In this document: in pieces, positions 15,787 to 26,195 of the stretch | How the letters are laid out: every line of letters begins with the position of its first letter | Numbering within the stretch: position 1 is the stretch's first letter | Assembly (NCBI GenBank): GCA_026398255.1 | Contig: JAPLTG010000004.1 | Coordinates: 1 to 64,000 of the forward strand | Direction: 5' to 3' | DNA from: Verrucomicrobiota bacterium | Lineage (GTDB): Bacteria; Verrucomicrobiota; Verrucomicrobiia; Chthoniobacterales; Terrimicrobiaceae | DNA length: 64,000 nucleotides | Position numbers and translations under genes: made by a program | The notes under the pieces: model-generated | Database searches by the model: none | The model's input: the letters and a program-made list of their open reading frames with translations, nothing else | What the model was told of the DNA's origin: nothing

Positions 15787-17496
15787 ATGATTTTCGGGAA
15801 TACAATCGCGCCGATGGTGGCGGCAGGGGCTCCGGCGATGTTTTCGCTGCTCGCGCTCATGTTTGTCGGCGTGGTGGTGGCGTCGCTGGTGCTGTTAAAA
15901 CTCCGGCAGTCGTTGCTGGTGGCGTATTTTTTATGCGGGTTGGCGATAGCCAATTCCGGGTTGCTCGAGATGGTCGCTGGTGCCGAGGCGCGGGAGGCGG
16001 TGGCGACGATGTCCGAGGTGGGCGTGATGTTACTCTTGTTCGTGCTGGGGATGGAATTTTCGCTCGGGGAGTTGAGGCATCTGCGGCGGTATGCGTTTCT
16101 TGGTGGTGCGGCGCAGATGCTGGTGACGATGGCGGCGGCGGGTGCGGCTTCGCACTGGCTGTTGGGGTTGGATCTCGCGCTATCGGTCGTGGTGGCGGTG
16201 GCGTGTGCGCTGAGTTCCACGGCGATAAGCGTGAAGCTCTACCAAGACATGGGCGTCTCGGCGAGTTCCGGCGCAAGGATGGCGCTGGGGGTGGCGATTT
16301 TTCAGGATATTTTCATCATCGTTTTTCTAGTGCTGCTGCCGGGGCTCTTTCTGGGCCGAGGGGAAAATGGCTTGGGGCCGATGCTTGCGATCACGCTTGG
16401 CAAAGGGGTGGCTTTTGTGGCGATCGCGATCGCTTTGGCGCGATATGTCATTCCCCGGCTCCTGCACGCGGTGGCTGCGACGAGGAGCCGGGAGCTCTTC
16501 ACCCTCACGGTGGTGGGGCTATGCCTCGGGGTCGCGTTTCTCGCGGCGCTGATGGATTTGAGCCTGGTGCTGGGAGCTTTCGTCGCGGGCCTGGCAGTCA
16601 GCGAGTGTATCTACAAGCACCGCATCCTCTCGGATATCGCTCCGTTAAAGGATTTGTTTCTTACCATTTTCTTTGTTTCGGTCGGGTTGGGCATCGATCT
16701 CGGCGTGGCGGTGCAGGAATGGCAACTCATCCTTGTGATTGCTACGGGCCTGATCGTTGGCAAGGCCCTCCTGATCGGGGGCATCGCGAGGTTCATGGGG
16801 CTCTCCTGGCGTGCGGCGACGATCGCCGCGATCGGGCTCGGCAGCGCGGGCGAATTCTCTCTCGTGCTTTTGGCGAAAACCCCCGAGGCGGCGGTTTGGC
16901 CTGATGGAACTCGACAGGCCCTCATGGCCGCGATGGCCCTCTCGATGGCCGCTGTGCCGGTGCTCATTCGTTTCGCCAAACCCGTGGGCGGATGGCTTGA
17001 GAGCCACACCCAAAAGTGGATGGGTGTGCCATCCGTGGCAGCCATTCCTTCCCAGCGAGTGAAGGAACTCGAAAACCACGCGATTATTTGCGGCTACGGC
17101 CCGGTCGGTCGCGACTTGGCCTCTGCGCTGGCGGATCATGGCATCCCCTCCCTCGTGATCGAATTGAATGCCGATACGGTGCATCAACTCCACGAGGAGA
17201 AGCAGCCGGCGCTCTTTGCCGACTCCCGTCAGCAGGAAGTGTGGGACCTCGCGGGGGTGCAGCGAGCGCGGCTTGTGGCGTTCACCTTTCCCGCCACGAT
17301 GGAAATCGCCCCCGCGATCCAGTTCGTAAGGGAGAGAAACCCCTCCATCGCGATTCTGGTGCGCACGAAGTTCAGCTCCGAGGCAGACAAACTCGTTTCC
17401 ATGGGCGCGGACTTGGCGATTCTCGACGAAGCGGAGAGCGGTCGCGCTGTGGTGCGCCAAGCTCTCGGCGCTTTTAATATGACCAACGAAATTTAA
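15787..17496 (+). CDS. KefB-type monovalent cation:proton antiporter (CPA2) with TrkA-N domain
   Basis: 569 residues from the ATG at 15787, preceded by GGGTGGG. The first ~390 residues form about 12 hydrophobic segments with the CPA2 features (VMLLLFVLGMEFSLGELR, LSSTAISVKLYQDMG, DLSLVLGAFVAGLAVSECIY). From about residue 425 comes a Rossmann TrkA-N/RCK domain (IICGYGPVGRDLASALADHG, then VIELNADTV). Such proteins export K+ or Na+ in exchange for protons under control of a nucleotide ligand. It is the only plus-strand gene within the chemotaxis cluster, between cheY and the cheW fragment, so it looks like an insertion into that cluster. It ends 15 nt from the stop of cheY. Confidence 0.88.
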   Translation: MIFGNTIAPMVAAGAPAMFSLLALMFVGVVVASLVLLKLRQSLLVAYFLCGLAIANSGLLEMVAGAEAREAVATMSEVGVMLLLFVLGMEFSLGELRHLRRYAFLGGAAQMLVTMAAAGAASHWLLGLDLALSVVVAVACALSSTAISVKLYQDMGVSASSGARMALGVAIFQDIFIIVFLVLLPGLFLGRGENGLGPMLAITLGKGVAFVAIAIALARYVIPRLLHAVAATRSRELFTLTVVGLCLGVAFLAALMDLSLVLGAFVAGLAVSECIYKHRILSDIAPLKDLFLTIFFVSVGLGIDLGVAVQEWQLILVIATGLIVGKALLIGGIARFMGLSWRAATIAAIGLGSAGEFSLVLLAKTPEAAVWPDGTRQALMAAMALSMAAVPVLIRFAKPVGGWLESHTQKWMGVPSVAAIPSQRVKELENHAIICGYGPVGRDLASALADHGIPSLVIELNADTVHQLHEEKQPALFADSRQQEVWDLAGVQRARLVAFTFPATMEIAPAIQFVRERNPSIAILVRTKFSSEADKLVSMGADLAILDEAESGRAVVRQALGAFNMTNEI

Positions 17497-17511
17497 AAAA
17501 GGGTCTGGAGA

Positions 17512-17889
17512 TTATTCGAATCCGAGACCAAGGCAGTCGAGCAAGCGGGTCTGGAGGTCTTTTTCGATGAAGGGCTTTGTCATGTAAGCCGTGGCGCCGG
17601 CTTTGATGGCCGTGATGATCGCCAGATGGCTGCCCTCGGTGGTGAGCATCAGAACGGGGAGGTGCTTGAGCTCCTCGGTGGAGCGGATTTTTCGCAGGAG
17701 ATCGAGGCCATTCATGTTCGGCATATTCCAATCGAGAACGACGAGATTGTATGCCGTAGGTTCCTTTTCGAGTATTCCTAGGGCGACGAGGCCGTCCTCT
17801 GCGCCGTCACATTCCGCACCAAATGCCGAGGCTGCTGAGGCGACTATGCGGCGAATCATCATGGAATCATCAACGGCGAGGATTTTCAT
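17512..17889 (-). CDS. cheY: CheY-like response regulator
   Basis: 125 residues, a stand-alone receiver domain. The acidic pocket is VDDS (6-9), the phosphoacceptor is Asp53 in VLDWNMPNMNG, Thr at the LTTEG position and Lys at TKPFIE complete the active site. The sequence resembles CheY of chemotaxis systems rather than a transcription regulator, as no output domain follows. It is 52 nt downstream of the soluble receptor-like gene and in line with the che cluster. Confidence 0.92.
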   Translation of the reverse strand: MKILAVDDSMMIRRIVASAASAFGAECDGAEDGLVALGILEKEPTAYNLVVLDWNMPNMNGLDLLRKIRSTEELKHLPVLMLTTEGSHLAIITAIKAGATAYMTKPFIEKDLQTRLLDCLGLGFE

Positions 17890-17941
17890 AAAATTCAGGA
17901 GGGGTTTTAAAAACTACATCTGCCGAGTTGGTGGATCAATC

Positions 17942-19036
17942 TCAAGAGTTGAGAGTTTGAATAATGATGGAATGCCACCCTGTCGAGTAGGTCTCGTATC
18001 CAGGAGCGGTCGCGATGGCGAAGAGTGTGGGGATGCCGTGGAGTTCCGCGTTGGTGAAGCCCTTTCCTTGGAGAATCAGGGATTCGAGGTGGGAAATGTT
18101 GAGGCGCTCCTTGAGGATCGCATTTTTGGTATCGGCGAGGATCATTCCCGTGTTGTCGATAATGCAGACGCGGGTGTTTTCCTTTTCGGCGGGAGAGAGC
18201 GGTGTGCGGTTGACGATGGTTTGAGCGAGGGCTTCCCAGTTGAACAGGATTCCAAGCACGCCGATGAGTTCGCCATTGGCCTGGCCATCGCGGCGGACAC
18301 CGCAGGAGTAGGCGAGAATGTGCTGACCTTGGACGAGGGGGGAGGCGTGCACGGTTTCGAAGCCGAAATCGTCACCGCTAGCCGAGGTGCGGGCTTTGCG
18401 GAACCACTCGTTGGCGGCCACATTCATGCCGATGGATTTGTATTTTGCGGAGCGGCCGTTGGCGATGACGGTGCCGTTCAGGTCGCAGAGGACGATGTCG
18501 TAGTAGACGGTGTAGGCATTCAGGATCACGCCCAGGCGCTCGCAGGCGTGGCGGGAGGACTCCGGACCGGGCTTGGTCAGCGCATCCACGGCGCTCGAGT
18601 CGGTGGCCCACCAGCGGACATCGCAGGAGCGCTCGTAGAGGTTGCGGTCGATGAGGTCGATATTGGTGAGGGCGAGATCGACGAGGCGGCTGCCGCGCAC
18701 GACGGTGTCGAGGCGGCTGCTGATTTCGGAGAGTTGGGTGATGTCGTGTTTGGTCTCTTCGGCGAGGCCCTCGGCGACTTGGGCGGTATTGGTCGAGAGG
18801 TTGCCGATCTCGTTCGCGACGACGGCAAAGGTGCGGCCCGCATCGCCCGCTTTGGCCGCCTGAATCTGGGCGTTGAAGGAAAGGAGACGCACCCGCATGT
18901 TGATGTCGTCGATTTGCCGGAGCGAGTTGTTCATCTTGGACGAGATGCTCTTGGAGAGGTGCTGGATATTTTCGATCCAATTATCGAACGAATCGTTTTT
19001 CGTGTTGGCGGCAGGTGGGAGTTGTGGAGTGGCCAT
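17942..19036 (-). CDS. soluble methyl-accepting chemotaxis-like protein with C-terminal sensor
   Basis: 364 residues without signal or membrane segment. Residues about 15-110 are helical and include the receptor hairpin tip in shortened form (RVRLLSFNAQIQAAKAGDAG, then FAVVANEIGNLS), the part that contacts CheA and CheW in chemoreceptors. Residues about 130-364 look like a Cache/PAS-like ligand-binding domain (VLCDLNGTVIANGRSAKYKS, NEWFRKA, GELIGVLGILFNWEAL, VCIIDNTGMILAD). So the usual order sensor-then-signalling is reversed and the signalling helix is short. It probably senses a cytoplasmic signal inside the chemotaxis array. It sits between cheR and cheY. Confidence 0.75.
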   Translation of the reverse strand: MATPQLPPAANTKNDSFDNWIENIQHLSKSISSKMNNSLRQIDDINMRVRLLSFNAQIQAAKAGDAGRTFAVVANEIGNLSTNTAQVAEGLAEETKHDITQLSEISSRLDTVVRGSRLVDLALTNIDLIDRNLYERSCDVRWWATDSSAVDALTKPGPESSRHACERLGVILNAYTVYYDIVLCDLNGTVIANGRSAKYKSIGMNVAANEWFRKARTSASGDDFGFETVHASPLVQGQHILAYSCGVRRDGQANGELIGVLGILFNWEALAQTIVNRTPLSPAEKENTRVCIIDNTGMILADTKNAILKERLNISHLESLILQGKGFTNAELHGIPTLFAIATAPGYETYSTGWHSIIIQTLNS

Positions 19037-19069
19037 AAGGTTTGAGAAGTGGCTGATGGGATTCGGGAG

Positions 19070-19924
19070 TTAGATTTTTTTCCTGTAAAAAAATGAGCCG
19101 ACGATTTGTTCAGCCTGGAAGAGGTTTTGGTGGGAGAGTAGCGATTCGGTTCCGCCAAGCATGAGGAGGCCGTCTTTGAAGATGACTTGTGCGAGCCGAT
19201 TGAAGAGATCGTGTTTGAAATGATCCTCGAAGTAAATCGCCACATTCCTGCAGAGCACGAGATCGAAAACACCGAGGCTAGTGAAGTCGTCCTGCAGGTT
19301 CCTCCGCTTGAAACTCACCATCGAGCGCACGGGGGCTTTTAGGGTCCATGTATTCGAGGGGGTGGAGTCGAAGTAGCTATTCTTCCAGAAATCGGGGAGA
19401 CCGCGGGAGATTTCGAGTTGGCTGTAGCGACCGGCGGAGGCGAGGAACAGCGTGCCCGGCGAGATGTCGAAGGCGGTGATCTCAAAGGCGGAGAGGTTCA
19501 CGCCCTCGAGAAGTCCATCAGCTTTAAGTTTATGAAGGAGGAGCGCGATGGAGTAGGGTTCCTGCCCGCTGGAGCAGGCGGCGCTGAGGATGCGGATGCG
19601 GTGTTTTTCTCCACGGCGGAGAAGGTTTCCGAATTCGGGGAGGATCGACTTTTCGAGGGCCTCCCACGGGCGGGTATCGCGGAACCAATAGGTCTCGTGG
19701 GTGGTCATGGAGTCGATGATCTTGTCGCGGAGGCGGCCGGTGGCGTCGGCCTTCGCCTTGGCGATGAATTCCGGGATGTCCATGGCACCGCTCTCCGAGA
19801 TGATCGTGCCGAGGCGGGCTTCGAAGAGGTAGCGTTTCTCCTCGCCGAGATGGATGCAGCAGGCCTCGGCCACATAGCGGGAGAGCAGCGGGAGATGGCC
19901 GGGATTTTTAGAGAAATCAAACAT
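19070..19924 (-). CDS. cheR: chemotaxis receptor methyltransferase CheR
   Basis: 284 residues. The N-terminal all-helical domain (1-80, ending in MTTHETYWFRD) and the SAM-binding domain (ILSAACSSGQEPYSIAL as motif I, EITAFDIS, then DLVLCRNVAIYF) are those of CheR. It methylates glutamates on chemoreceptors using S-adenosylmethionine. Its start lies 29 nt after cheB copy 2; the order cheB-cheR is common in such clusters. No pentapeptide tether site is seen on the receptor of this cluster. Confidence 0.94.
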   Translation of the reverse strand: MFDFSKNPGHLPLLSRYVAEACCIHLGEEKRYLFEARLGTIISESGAMDIPEFIAKAKADATGRLRDKIIDSMTTHETYWFRDTRPWEALEKSILPEFGNLLRRGEKHRIRILSAACSSGQEPYSIALLLHKLKADGLLEGVNLSAFEITAFDISPGTLFLASAGRYSQLEISRGLPDFWKNSYFDSTPSNTWTLKAPVRSMVSFKRRNLQDDFTSLGVFDLVLCRNVAIYFEDHFKHDLFNRLAQVIFKDGLLMLGGTESLLSHQNLFQAEQIVGSFFYRKKI

Positions 19925-19953
19925 GTGCCCCGTGTGTGTCGCCCCTTCTTTCC

Positions 19954-21006
19954 TTAAAGCCTGAAGATTTTGTTGATACGGGGGCCGATTTCCTGAAGGG
20001 GCAGGATTTCATCGTGCAAATCGCGTTGCGCCACCGCTTGGGGCATTCCGTAAACCGTGGAGGTAGCGGCGTCCTGCGCGATGCACCAAGTCGGGCAGGC
20101 GGCTTTGAGGCTGGCCACACCATCGGCGCCATCCGAGCCCATGCCGGTGAGGATGACGGCGATCGCTCCGCGCAGGTCGCATTTCCCAGCGGAGTCGAAA
20201 AGGACATCCACCGAGGGGCGGCAGGAATGGACTGGCGGCGCGCTGGTGAGGTGAATGCGGAATTTCCCGGCCTCGTTGCGGTGGACCTCCATGTGGAAAC
20301 CACCCGGGGCGATGAGGATTTCACCCGGCAGGGGAAGATCGCCCTCGGCGGCTTCCTTGATCGCGAGTTCGCTGGATTTATCCAATTGCTCGGCGAGGGA
20401 CTTGGTGAAGCCCGCCGGCATGTGCTGCACGAGCAGAATGGGAACGGGGATTTTCGTGGAAAGGAGAGGGGTGATTTTGGAGAGAGCCAGCGGGCCGCCG
20501 GTGGAAACTCCCACAAGCAACAAGTCGGGAAATGGCGGAGGCTGGAGGCGTTTGAAGGCAACCGGCTGAGCGGGAGCCGCCGGGACGGGCGACGGCGGCG
20601 CGGCTGTGGTGCGGAGGAGTCTGGCAAGAGAGGCGGCCTTGCGAATGTCCGCTTTCAGGGTTTCCATTCCCTCCTCGAAGGAGGCGCCGTTTGGCTTGGC
20701 GATAAACTCGATGGCGCCCTTGGCGAGGCAACCCATGGTGATTTCGGCATCGCGGCCGGTGGCTCCGCTCACCATCACGACCGGCAGCTTTGGGTAGGAG
20801 GCTTTGATTTTCTCCAGGACCTCCGCCCCGTTCATGCCCTCCATGAAAAGATCAAGGAGGACGAGGTCGAACTTCTCGGCTTCGAGGCGCCTGAGTGCGA
20901 ACTCGCCGCTCGAAACGGCCACGGCCTCCGCTTCGGGAAGGCTCGAGGCGGCCTCCGTGAGGAGCTTCCGATACAGGGCTGAGTCGTCAACGACGAGGAT
21001 TCGCAT
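19954..21006 (-). CDS. cheB: chemotaxis protein-glutamate methylesterase CheB (copy 2)
   Basis: 350 residues with the same two-domain layout as copy 1: receiver (Asp52 in VLLDLFMEGMNG, Lys in AKPNGA) and methylesterase domain with VGVSTGG, QHMPAG and LTGMGSDG as Ser-His-Asp triad. The linker is rich in Pro and Ala. The two CheB copies differ widely by eye, so this is not a recent duplication; they may serve different receptor sets or different steps. Located between the receptor gene and cheR. Confidence 0.95.
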   Translation of the reverse strand: MRILVVDDSALYRKLLTEAASSLPEAEAVAVSSGEFALRRLEAEKFDLVLLDLFMEGMNGAEVLEKIKASYPKLPVVMVSGATGRDAEITMGCLAKGAIEFIAKPNGASFEEGMETLKADIRKAASLARLLRTTAAPPSPVPAAPAQPVAFKRLQPPPFPDLLLVGVSTGGPLALSKITPLLSTKIPVPILLVQHMPAGFTKSLAEQLDKSSELAIKEAAEGDLPLPGEILIAPGGFHMEVHRNEAGKFRIHLTSAPPVHSCRPSVDVLFDSAGKCDLRGAIAVILTGMGSDGADGVASLKAACPTWCIAQDAATSTVYGMPQAVAQRDLHDEILPLQEIGPRINKIFRL

Positions 21007-21023
21007 GCAAAGGTGCGGGCGGC

Positions 21024-23108
21024 TTACAGTTTGAATTTGTTGACCAACTGGCCGAGAGATCCGGCGAGGTGGCTGAGTTCCCCGGCGCTCTTGCTGATCC
21101 GGGAAGCCCCCTTGGCCGCATCGCTGGCGGCTTGGGAAACGCCATGGATGTTGCGGGAAACCTCATCCGCTCCTGCCGAGGCGTTTTTGACATTCTCGGA
21201 GAGGTTTTTGGTGGAGGAGGTCACATTGTGGAGCGAGCGGACGATTTCCGAGGTCGTGGCGGATTGTTCCTCCACGGCGGCGGCGATGCTCGAGGAGATC
21301 TGGCTGACTTGCTCGATGACCTTGGCGACATCATCGATCGCCTCCATGGAGTTCGAGGTGTTTTCCTGAATGAGGCTCACTTGGAGCCGGATGTCTTGCG
21401 TGGCTGCAGCCGATTGGCGGGCGAGTTCCTTGACCTCGTTCGCAACAACGGCAAATCCTCGGCCTGCTTCGCCGGCGCTGGCGGCCTCGATGGTGGCGTT
21501 GAGCGCGAGGAGGTTGGTTTGCTCCGCGATCTGGTTGATGAGTTCCACGATCTTCCCGATCTGGCGTGCGGACTCTTCGAGTTTGCCCATGAGTTCGCGC
21601 GTTTGGCGCGCCTGCGCATCGGCCTTACGGGCGATTTCGGACTCCTGCGTGCAGTTGCGGGCGACCTCTTGGATGGAGGAGGACATTTCCTCCACGGCGG
21701 CGGCGACGGTGGTCGAGGATTGGCTGATCTCTCCGGCGGCGACCGTCATGGATTTCGAATTGATGGCGAGTTCTTCGCCGGCGGCGGCCACGGTGTGGGC
21801 TTGAACATTGGTTTCCTCGGCTCCGGCGGCTTGCGAATTCGCGGTCTCTGTGAGAACCGAGGCGGATTCGGTGAGAGCCTCGGAAGTGCTGGTGATTTCC
21901 TGAACCATCTTGCGGAGATTATCGATGCAGGCATTCACCGAATCGGCGAGTGTGCCCAACTCGTCATTTCGCTTGAAATTCACACTTCCTGTCAGGTCGC
22001 CGTTGGCGAGTTTTTGAACCGCGTTCGAGCAGGCGACGATCGGGCGGCTGATCGAACGGCCGATAAAGAACGCCGATACCAACAAAATCAAAACGGCGGC
22101 TACCCCCATCCCATAGGCGATCTCATGCACATAATTGAGCAAATCCTGCTCGGTCACGCTGACTGTCATGATCCAACCCAGGCCTGGATAGCCAAGCGCG
22201 CCTTGGGATTTGGTGAATCCGCTGATCTGCCGGACATTTTTGTCAGGACAAATTTCCTTGATAGATCCTGATTTGCCTTGTGCGGCCAGCTGGATGGAGT
22301 CGGTGGCAATGTCCTCTTTGGTCTTTTGGAGAACGCCGCTTTTCGAGCGGTTGAAATCCAATGTGCCGTTCAGCACGGGTTCGAGGAAAGCGAGCAAAGT
22401 GCCTTGTTTATTGGCGAGGGTGATTTCGCCGGATTTGATACCCCGTTTTTCCAAGGAGCTGTATGTCGCTTTGATAATGTCCTCCACGAGAGTGAAATCA
22501 GCGAGGTTTCTCCACACCCCGCGGAAATCTCCATTACTTCCAAGGATTGGCGCGGAATAGCCAATCGCGAGGGTTTCGGGGCCAAAAACGGTGATGGCAT
22601 CTGCGTCCTGGGAGACATCGCTCACAACTGTGCCGGAGAGAGTTTCGCTTGCTGTGAAGCGGCCGTCCTTGCTGGCCTTGAACCAATCGGCGTTTGAGAA
22701 GTCCTTGCCGATCAGGAACGCGGTATCGAGCGCCTTGTTTTTGGCATCGACGGTGTTGACCGCCACCACCCGACCGTCTTGATCGAGCACCATGCTGAGA
22801 GAGTAAATTCCGTAGAGGCGGACATAGTTGTTAATGGCTTCGACCAAGGTGGCGTTGACACTTGGATCCCTCCAATTCGGAGCCTGAACGATCTGGTTGG
22901 TTGCGAAGGCTTGGACATCGCCATAACGCTCGAAAAGATTCCGCTCGATGGTGTCCATACTGCTCTCGGCGAGGATGAGCATTTCCTCGGAGGCCATTTT
23001 GGAAATGGTGTTTGCCTCCTTGATAGCGAGCGCCACGAGGCCGAGCAACGGAATCAGGCCCGCAACGGCCATGCTGAGGATGATTCGGGTGGATAGGTTG
23101 ATTTTCAT
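21024..23108 (-). CDS. transmembrane methyl-accepting chemotaxis protein with Cache sensor
   Basis: 694 residues. TM1 (about 8-28) and TM2 (about 328-350) flank a periplasmic double-Cache-like domain of 290 residues. A HAMP segment follows ([20 protein letters not shown], about 355-405), then a long coiled coil with the hairpin tip [20 protein letters not shown] and [16 protein letters not shown]. The receptor ends [10 protein letters not shown] with no CheR-binding pentapeptide. The gene lies between cheA (7 nt upstream) and cheB, so the receptor is part of the same operon. The periplasmic ligand is unknown; a porin in the same cluster hints at sugars but does not prove it. Confidence 0.93.
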   Translation of the reverse strand: MKINLSTRIILSMAVAGLIPLLGLVALAIKEANTISKMASEEMLILAESSMDTIERNLFERYGDVQAFATNQIVQAPNWRDPSVNATLVEAINNYVRLYGIYSLSMVLDQDGRVVAVNTVDAKNKALDTAFLIGKDFSNADWFKASKDGRFTASETLSGTVVSDVSQDADAITVFGPETLAIGYSAPILGSNGDFRGVWRNLADFTLVEDIIKATYSSLEKRGIKSGEITLANKQGTLLAFLEPVLNGTLDFNRSKSGVLQKTKEDIATDSIQLAAQGKSGSIKEICPDKNVRQISGFTKSQGALGYPGLGWIMTVSVTEQDLLNYVHEIAYGMGVAAVLILLVSAFFIGRSISRPIVACSNAVQKLANGDLTGSVNFKRNDELGTLADSVNACIDNLRKMVQEITSTSEALTESASVLTETANSQAAGAEETNVQAHTVAAAGEELAINSKSMTVAAGEISQSSTTVAAAVEEMSSSIQEVARNCTQESEIARKADAQARQTRELMGKLEESARQIGKIVELINQIAEQTNLLALNATIEAASAGEAGRGFAVVANEVKELARQSAAATQDIRLQVSLIQENTSNSMEAIDDVAKVIEQVSQISSSIAAAVEEQSATTSEIVRSLHNVTSSTKNLSENVKNASAGADEVSRNIHGVSQAASDAAKGASRISKSAGELSHLAGSLGQLVNKFKL

Positions 23109-23115
23109 TTTGTTT

Positions 23116-25896
23116 TTAATGGGTGAGGCTGGCTTGTTCTCTGGCTGGTGGCAGGTGTTTCAGGTTTTGTGGTGCGTTGCTTGATTGTTGTTGAGCATTG
23201 GCTGTAAGCAAGAAATGTCCTTGGGCAAAGAGCGAGGGCTGATCCACTCCGTTGCCAAGCATTTCCGCGATAGCGTCCAAATCGAGAACCAGTGAGAGGC
23301 GGTCCGACAGCACGGCGCTGCCCAGGAGGCCCTTGGTTTGCAAGGTGGCTTGGTCGATTTGGTCATCCGAGAGATCCACGGAATCCACGATGCGCGAGGC
23401 AATGATGCCGATGCTGTCGAAAGGCGGGCGGGGGACGATGAGGAAAAAGTCTTTCTTGCGCTCGGCGGGAGGCCGGATCGGAAGGATCTCGGAAAGCTGG
23501 ACGAGGCGGAGGGTGGAATCGTGGTTTTTGCGCAAGCATTCCATCGGACCGATGCGTTCGATATCTTCCGCCGAGACAGACTCCACACGCATGACCCGGG
23601 TGAGGTGGATGGCGAGGTATTCGCCATCGCTTTCCTGGAAAATGAGCACGCGCCGGGTCGTGGAATCGGCCAGAACGGGTTCGGTGGTTTTGGAAGAGGC
23701 GAGAGCGATTTGGGAGGCCGAGATTTTGCCTTGGGCCATCGAATTCGGATCGAGGATCATGGCGATTTCGCCTTGGCCGAGAATCGTGGCGCCGGAGTAG
23801 TAGCCCACGGTGCGCAAGTGGCGGCCGAGGGGTTTCACCACGATTTCCTCGTTGCTGATGATCTCATTGACGATGAGGCCGTAGGTGAGGTGGTCCAAAC
23901 GAAGGACGACCACGAAAGTTTCGTGTTTCGCGGATTCCCTCGGGGGGTGCCCGAGGAGCTCGGAGAGATCGACGACGGGGAGGAGTTCCCCGCGAAGCTC
24001 GAGGACCTGTGCGCCACCCATGGTTTTGATCGGGTATTCCTCTCCAGGGTGAACGATCTCATCCACATTGATCTGGGGAAGCGCGTAGTTGATGCCACGG
24101 CAGCCCACGATGAGCGCGGGGACGATGGCGAGCGTGAGCGGAAGGCGAATGATGATGCGCGTGCCTTGGCCAAGCCGGCTGTCGAGTTCCACATGGCCGC
24201 CCAACTTTTCGATGTTGGTTTTGACGACATCCATTCCGACGCCGCGTCCGGAAATGTCGCTCACGGCAGCGGCCGTCGAAAAACCGGCCGCAAAGATGAG
24301 TTGGAGCGCGTCTGAATCGGTCATCCGCGACGCTTGGTCTGTGGTGATGACGCCTTTTTCGATGGCCTTGGATTTGAGCCGTTCGGGGTCCATGCCACCG
24401 CCGTCGTCGAGGACTTCGATTTGCACGCGGCCGGCGAGGTGGGCTGCCGAGAGTCGCACAGTTCCGCAGGATTTTTTGCCCTTGGCGATACGGTTCGCCG
24501 GCGACTCGATGCCGTGGTCCACGCTGTTGCGAACGAGGTGGGTCAGCGGGTCGGAAAGGCCCTCGAGGAGCGTGCGGTCAAGCTCCACATCATCACCGAA
24601 AATCTCGAGCTGGATTTCCTTTTCCAGCTTGTGGCTCAAGTCGCGGACGATGCGGGTGAATTTTCCGAAAAGCCCGCCGACCGGCTGCAAGCGGGCGCGC
24701 ATGATCGTGTCCTGCAGGTTCGAGGTCACAGAGCTGATCTCTTGGACTACGGACTGCATCTCGGAGTCGCCGGAGGCGGTCTCCGAGCGGCCGGCGATGC
24801 GGAGCAGGCGGTTTCGGCCGAGAACCATCTCGCCGGCGAGATTCATGAGGGAATCGAGCAGGCCGACATTGATGCGAATGGTCTCCTCGGGCTTGCGCCG
24901 TGCCGATGCCATTGGCTTCGGATCGATCGTGGTTGGCGCGGGGCCTGAGACGGCCGGCGAGCGCGGGGCCTGCGTCGCCACGGCGGATGGGGCGGGAACG
25001 AGGCTTTTGGTGTCGGGCTCGGGTTGGGATTTTGCGGCGATGACGGGCGCGGCCGGGCCTTTGGTGCGGGGCGGGTTGGTTTTCACCCATTCGCCAAGCT
25101 TGCTGGAATCTATCTCGCGAATGTTTTCTTCAGAGAGCCCCAACGCGCCGCATAGGATGAAAGGCTCAAGCGCGGTGACATAAAAGAAGCTCAGGGCCAC
25201 ATCCACGCCTTCGCAATCGGAAAGCCCGGTGTTTTCGGGCAGCGAGACGCGGGTGGAAACCAAGGTGCCGAGGGAAGCGGTTTCGGAAAGGAAATGCTCC
25301 AGCGTCTGGCCTTGGGATTCGATCTCGGCGGCGATGGCGGCTTTGACGATATAGAAATTTTGACCGTGCTTCAGGCCATCCACGATGCTCGAGGGGTCGA
25401 AGGCAAAATCCGCCAACCCTGCATCGGGGAGGTTGTCATCTTGTGTGACTGCAACAGGAGCCGCAGCGGCGCTTGGCTTGGCGGCGACGGAGGCGGGCGG
25501 TTTTTGTCCTTGGAGAGGGGTGCCATTGAGGATCGCTTGCAGGCCAGCGATCTCATCTTCGCACGGAATTTCCGCCGCCATGTCGGCCTGCGCGAGCATG
25601 AGATTGAGTTTGTCCGAGGTGGAAATGAGCAGACTCACCATCGCCTGATCTGCTACAAGCATCCCGTCCCTCAGGAGGGACATCACGCTTTCCATCACAT
25701 GCGCCAGCTTCACAATTGGATCGAAACCAAAAAAGCCGGAGGCTCCCTTGATGCTATGAACCGAGCGGAAAATGCTGTTCAGGAGCGCGCTGTCTTCGGG
25801 GTTCGACTCGAGCGCGATGAGATCAGTCTCGAGAGTTTGAAGATGTTCGCTCGATTCCTGCACGAAGAGGTCGAGCATTTCCTGATCGGCGTTCAT
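23116..25896 (-). CDS. cheA: chemotaxis histidine kinase CheA with extra CheW-like domain
   Basis: 926 residues. Order: HPt domain with phosphoacceptor His47 ([17 protein letters not shown]), a middle region with ~250 residues that includes a second, poorly recognisable domain and a Pro/Ala-rich linker, dimerisation helices ([20 protein letters not shown]), the ATPase domain ([15 protein letters not shown] as N box, [13 protein letters not shown] as G1) and a CheW-like domain starting at [14 protein letters not shown]. After it a further ~150 residues (from about 745, [20 protein letters not shown]) resemble a second CheW-like domain. It phosphorylates CheY and CheB in response to receptor state. 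Its start overlaps the STAS gene stop by 4 nt. Confidence 0.94.
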   Translation of the reverse strand: MNADQEMLDLFVQESSEHLQTLETDLIALESNPEDSALLNSIFRSVHSIKGASGFFGFDPIVKLAHVMESVMSLLRDGMLVADQAMVSLLISTSDKLNLMLAQADMAAEIPCEDEIAGLQAILNGTPLQGQKPPASVAAKPSAAAAPVAVTQDDNLPDAGLADFAFDPSSIVDGLKHGQNFYIVKAAIAAEIESQGQTLEHFLSETASLGTLVSTRVSLPENTGLSDCEGVDVALSFFYVTALEPFILCGALGLSEENIREIDSSKLGEWVKTNPPRTKGPAAPVIAAKSQPEPDTKSLVPAPSAVATQAPRSPAVSGPAPTTIDPKPMASARRKPEETIRINVGLLDSLMNLAGEMVLGRNRLLRIAGRSETASGDSEMQSVVQEISSVTSNLQDTIMRARLQPVGGLFGKFTRIVRDLSHKLEKEIQLEIFGDDVELDRTLLEGLSDPLTHLVRNSVDHGIESPANRIAKGKKSCGTVRLSAAHLAGRVQIEVLDDGGGMDPERLKSKAIEKGVITTDQASRMTDSDALQLIFAAGFSTAAAVSDISGRGVGMDVVKTNIEKLGGHVELDSRLGQGTRIIIRLPLTLAIVPALIVGCRGINYALPQINVDEIVHPGEEYPIKTMGGAQVLELRGELLPVVDLSELLGHPPRESAKHETFVVVLRLDHLTYGLIVNEIISNEEIVVKPLGRHLRTVGYYSGATILGQGEIAMILDPNSMAQGKISASQIALASSKTTEPVLADSTTRRVLIFQESDGEYLAIHLTRVMRVESVSAEDIERIGPMECLRKNHDSTLRLVQLSEILPIRPPAERKKDFFLIVPRPPFDSIGIIASRIVDSVDLSDDQIDQATLQTKGLLGSAVLSDRLSLVLDLDAIAEMLGNGVDQPSLFAQGHFLLTANAQQQSSNAPQNLKHLPPAREQASLTH

Positions 25897-26195
25897 TCGG
25901 AAACCTCCCCGGTGTTCAAGGCGAGGTGTTGATCCATATAAAGGAGTCGCAGGAGTTCAGCGGTCTTGCCGGTGGCTCGCACGCCCGGGCTGAATCCGCG
26001 TTGACGGCAATCATTCGCCGCCGCGAGGAGAAATTTGATCGTTCCCGAGTCGGGCGCCTCCGTGGCGGTGAGGTCGATTTCGACGGAAGTGGATGCGCTG
26101 GCATTTTGGAGGCTCTCGAGCAATTCGATCGCGGACGCACCGAGGGAGGCCGCATTGACCGGTTGGGAGGGGGTGATTTGGTGGCTTTTCTTCAT
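25893..26195 (-). CDS. STAS-domain protein in chemotaxis operon
   Basis: 100 residues. The pattern SVEIDLTATEAPDSGTIKFL and AANDCRQRGFSPGVRATGKT with the final AELLRLLYMDQHL is that of a STAS domain (sulfate transporter and anti-anti-sigma type), with Asp-Ser-Gly at the site where anti-anti-sigma factors carry the phospho-Ser. It overlaps both neighbours by 4 nt (ATGA) between cheW and cheA, so it is translated in a fixed ratio with them. A role in linking CheA to another signal is plausible; the partner is not shown by the sequence. Confidence 0.75.
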   Translation of the reverse strand: MKKSHQITPSQPVNAASLGASAIELLESLQNASASTSVEIDLTATEAPDSGTIKFLLAAANDCRQRGFSPGVRATGKTAELLRLLYMDQHLALNTGEVSE

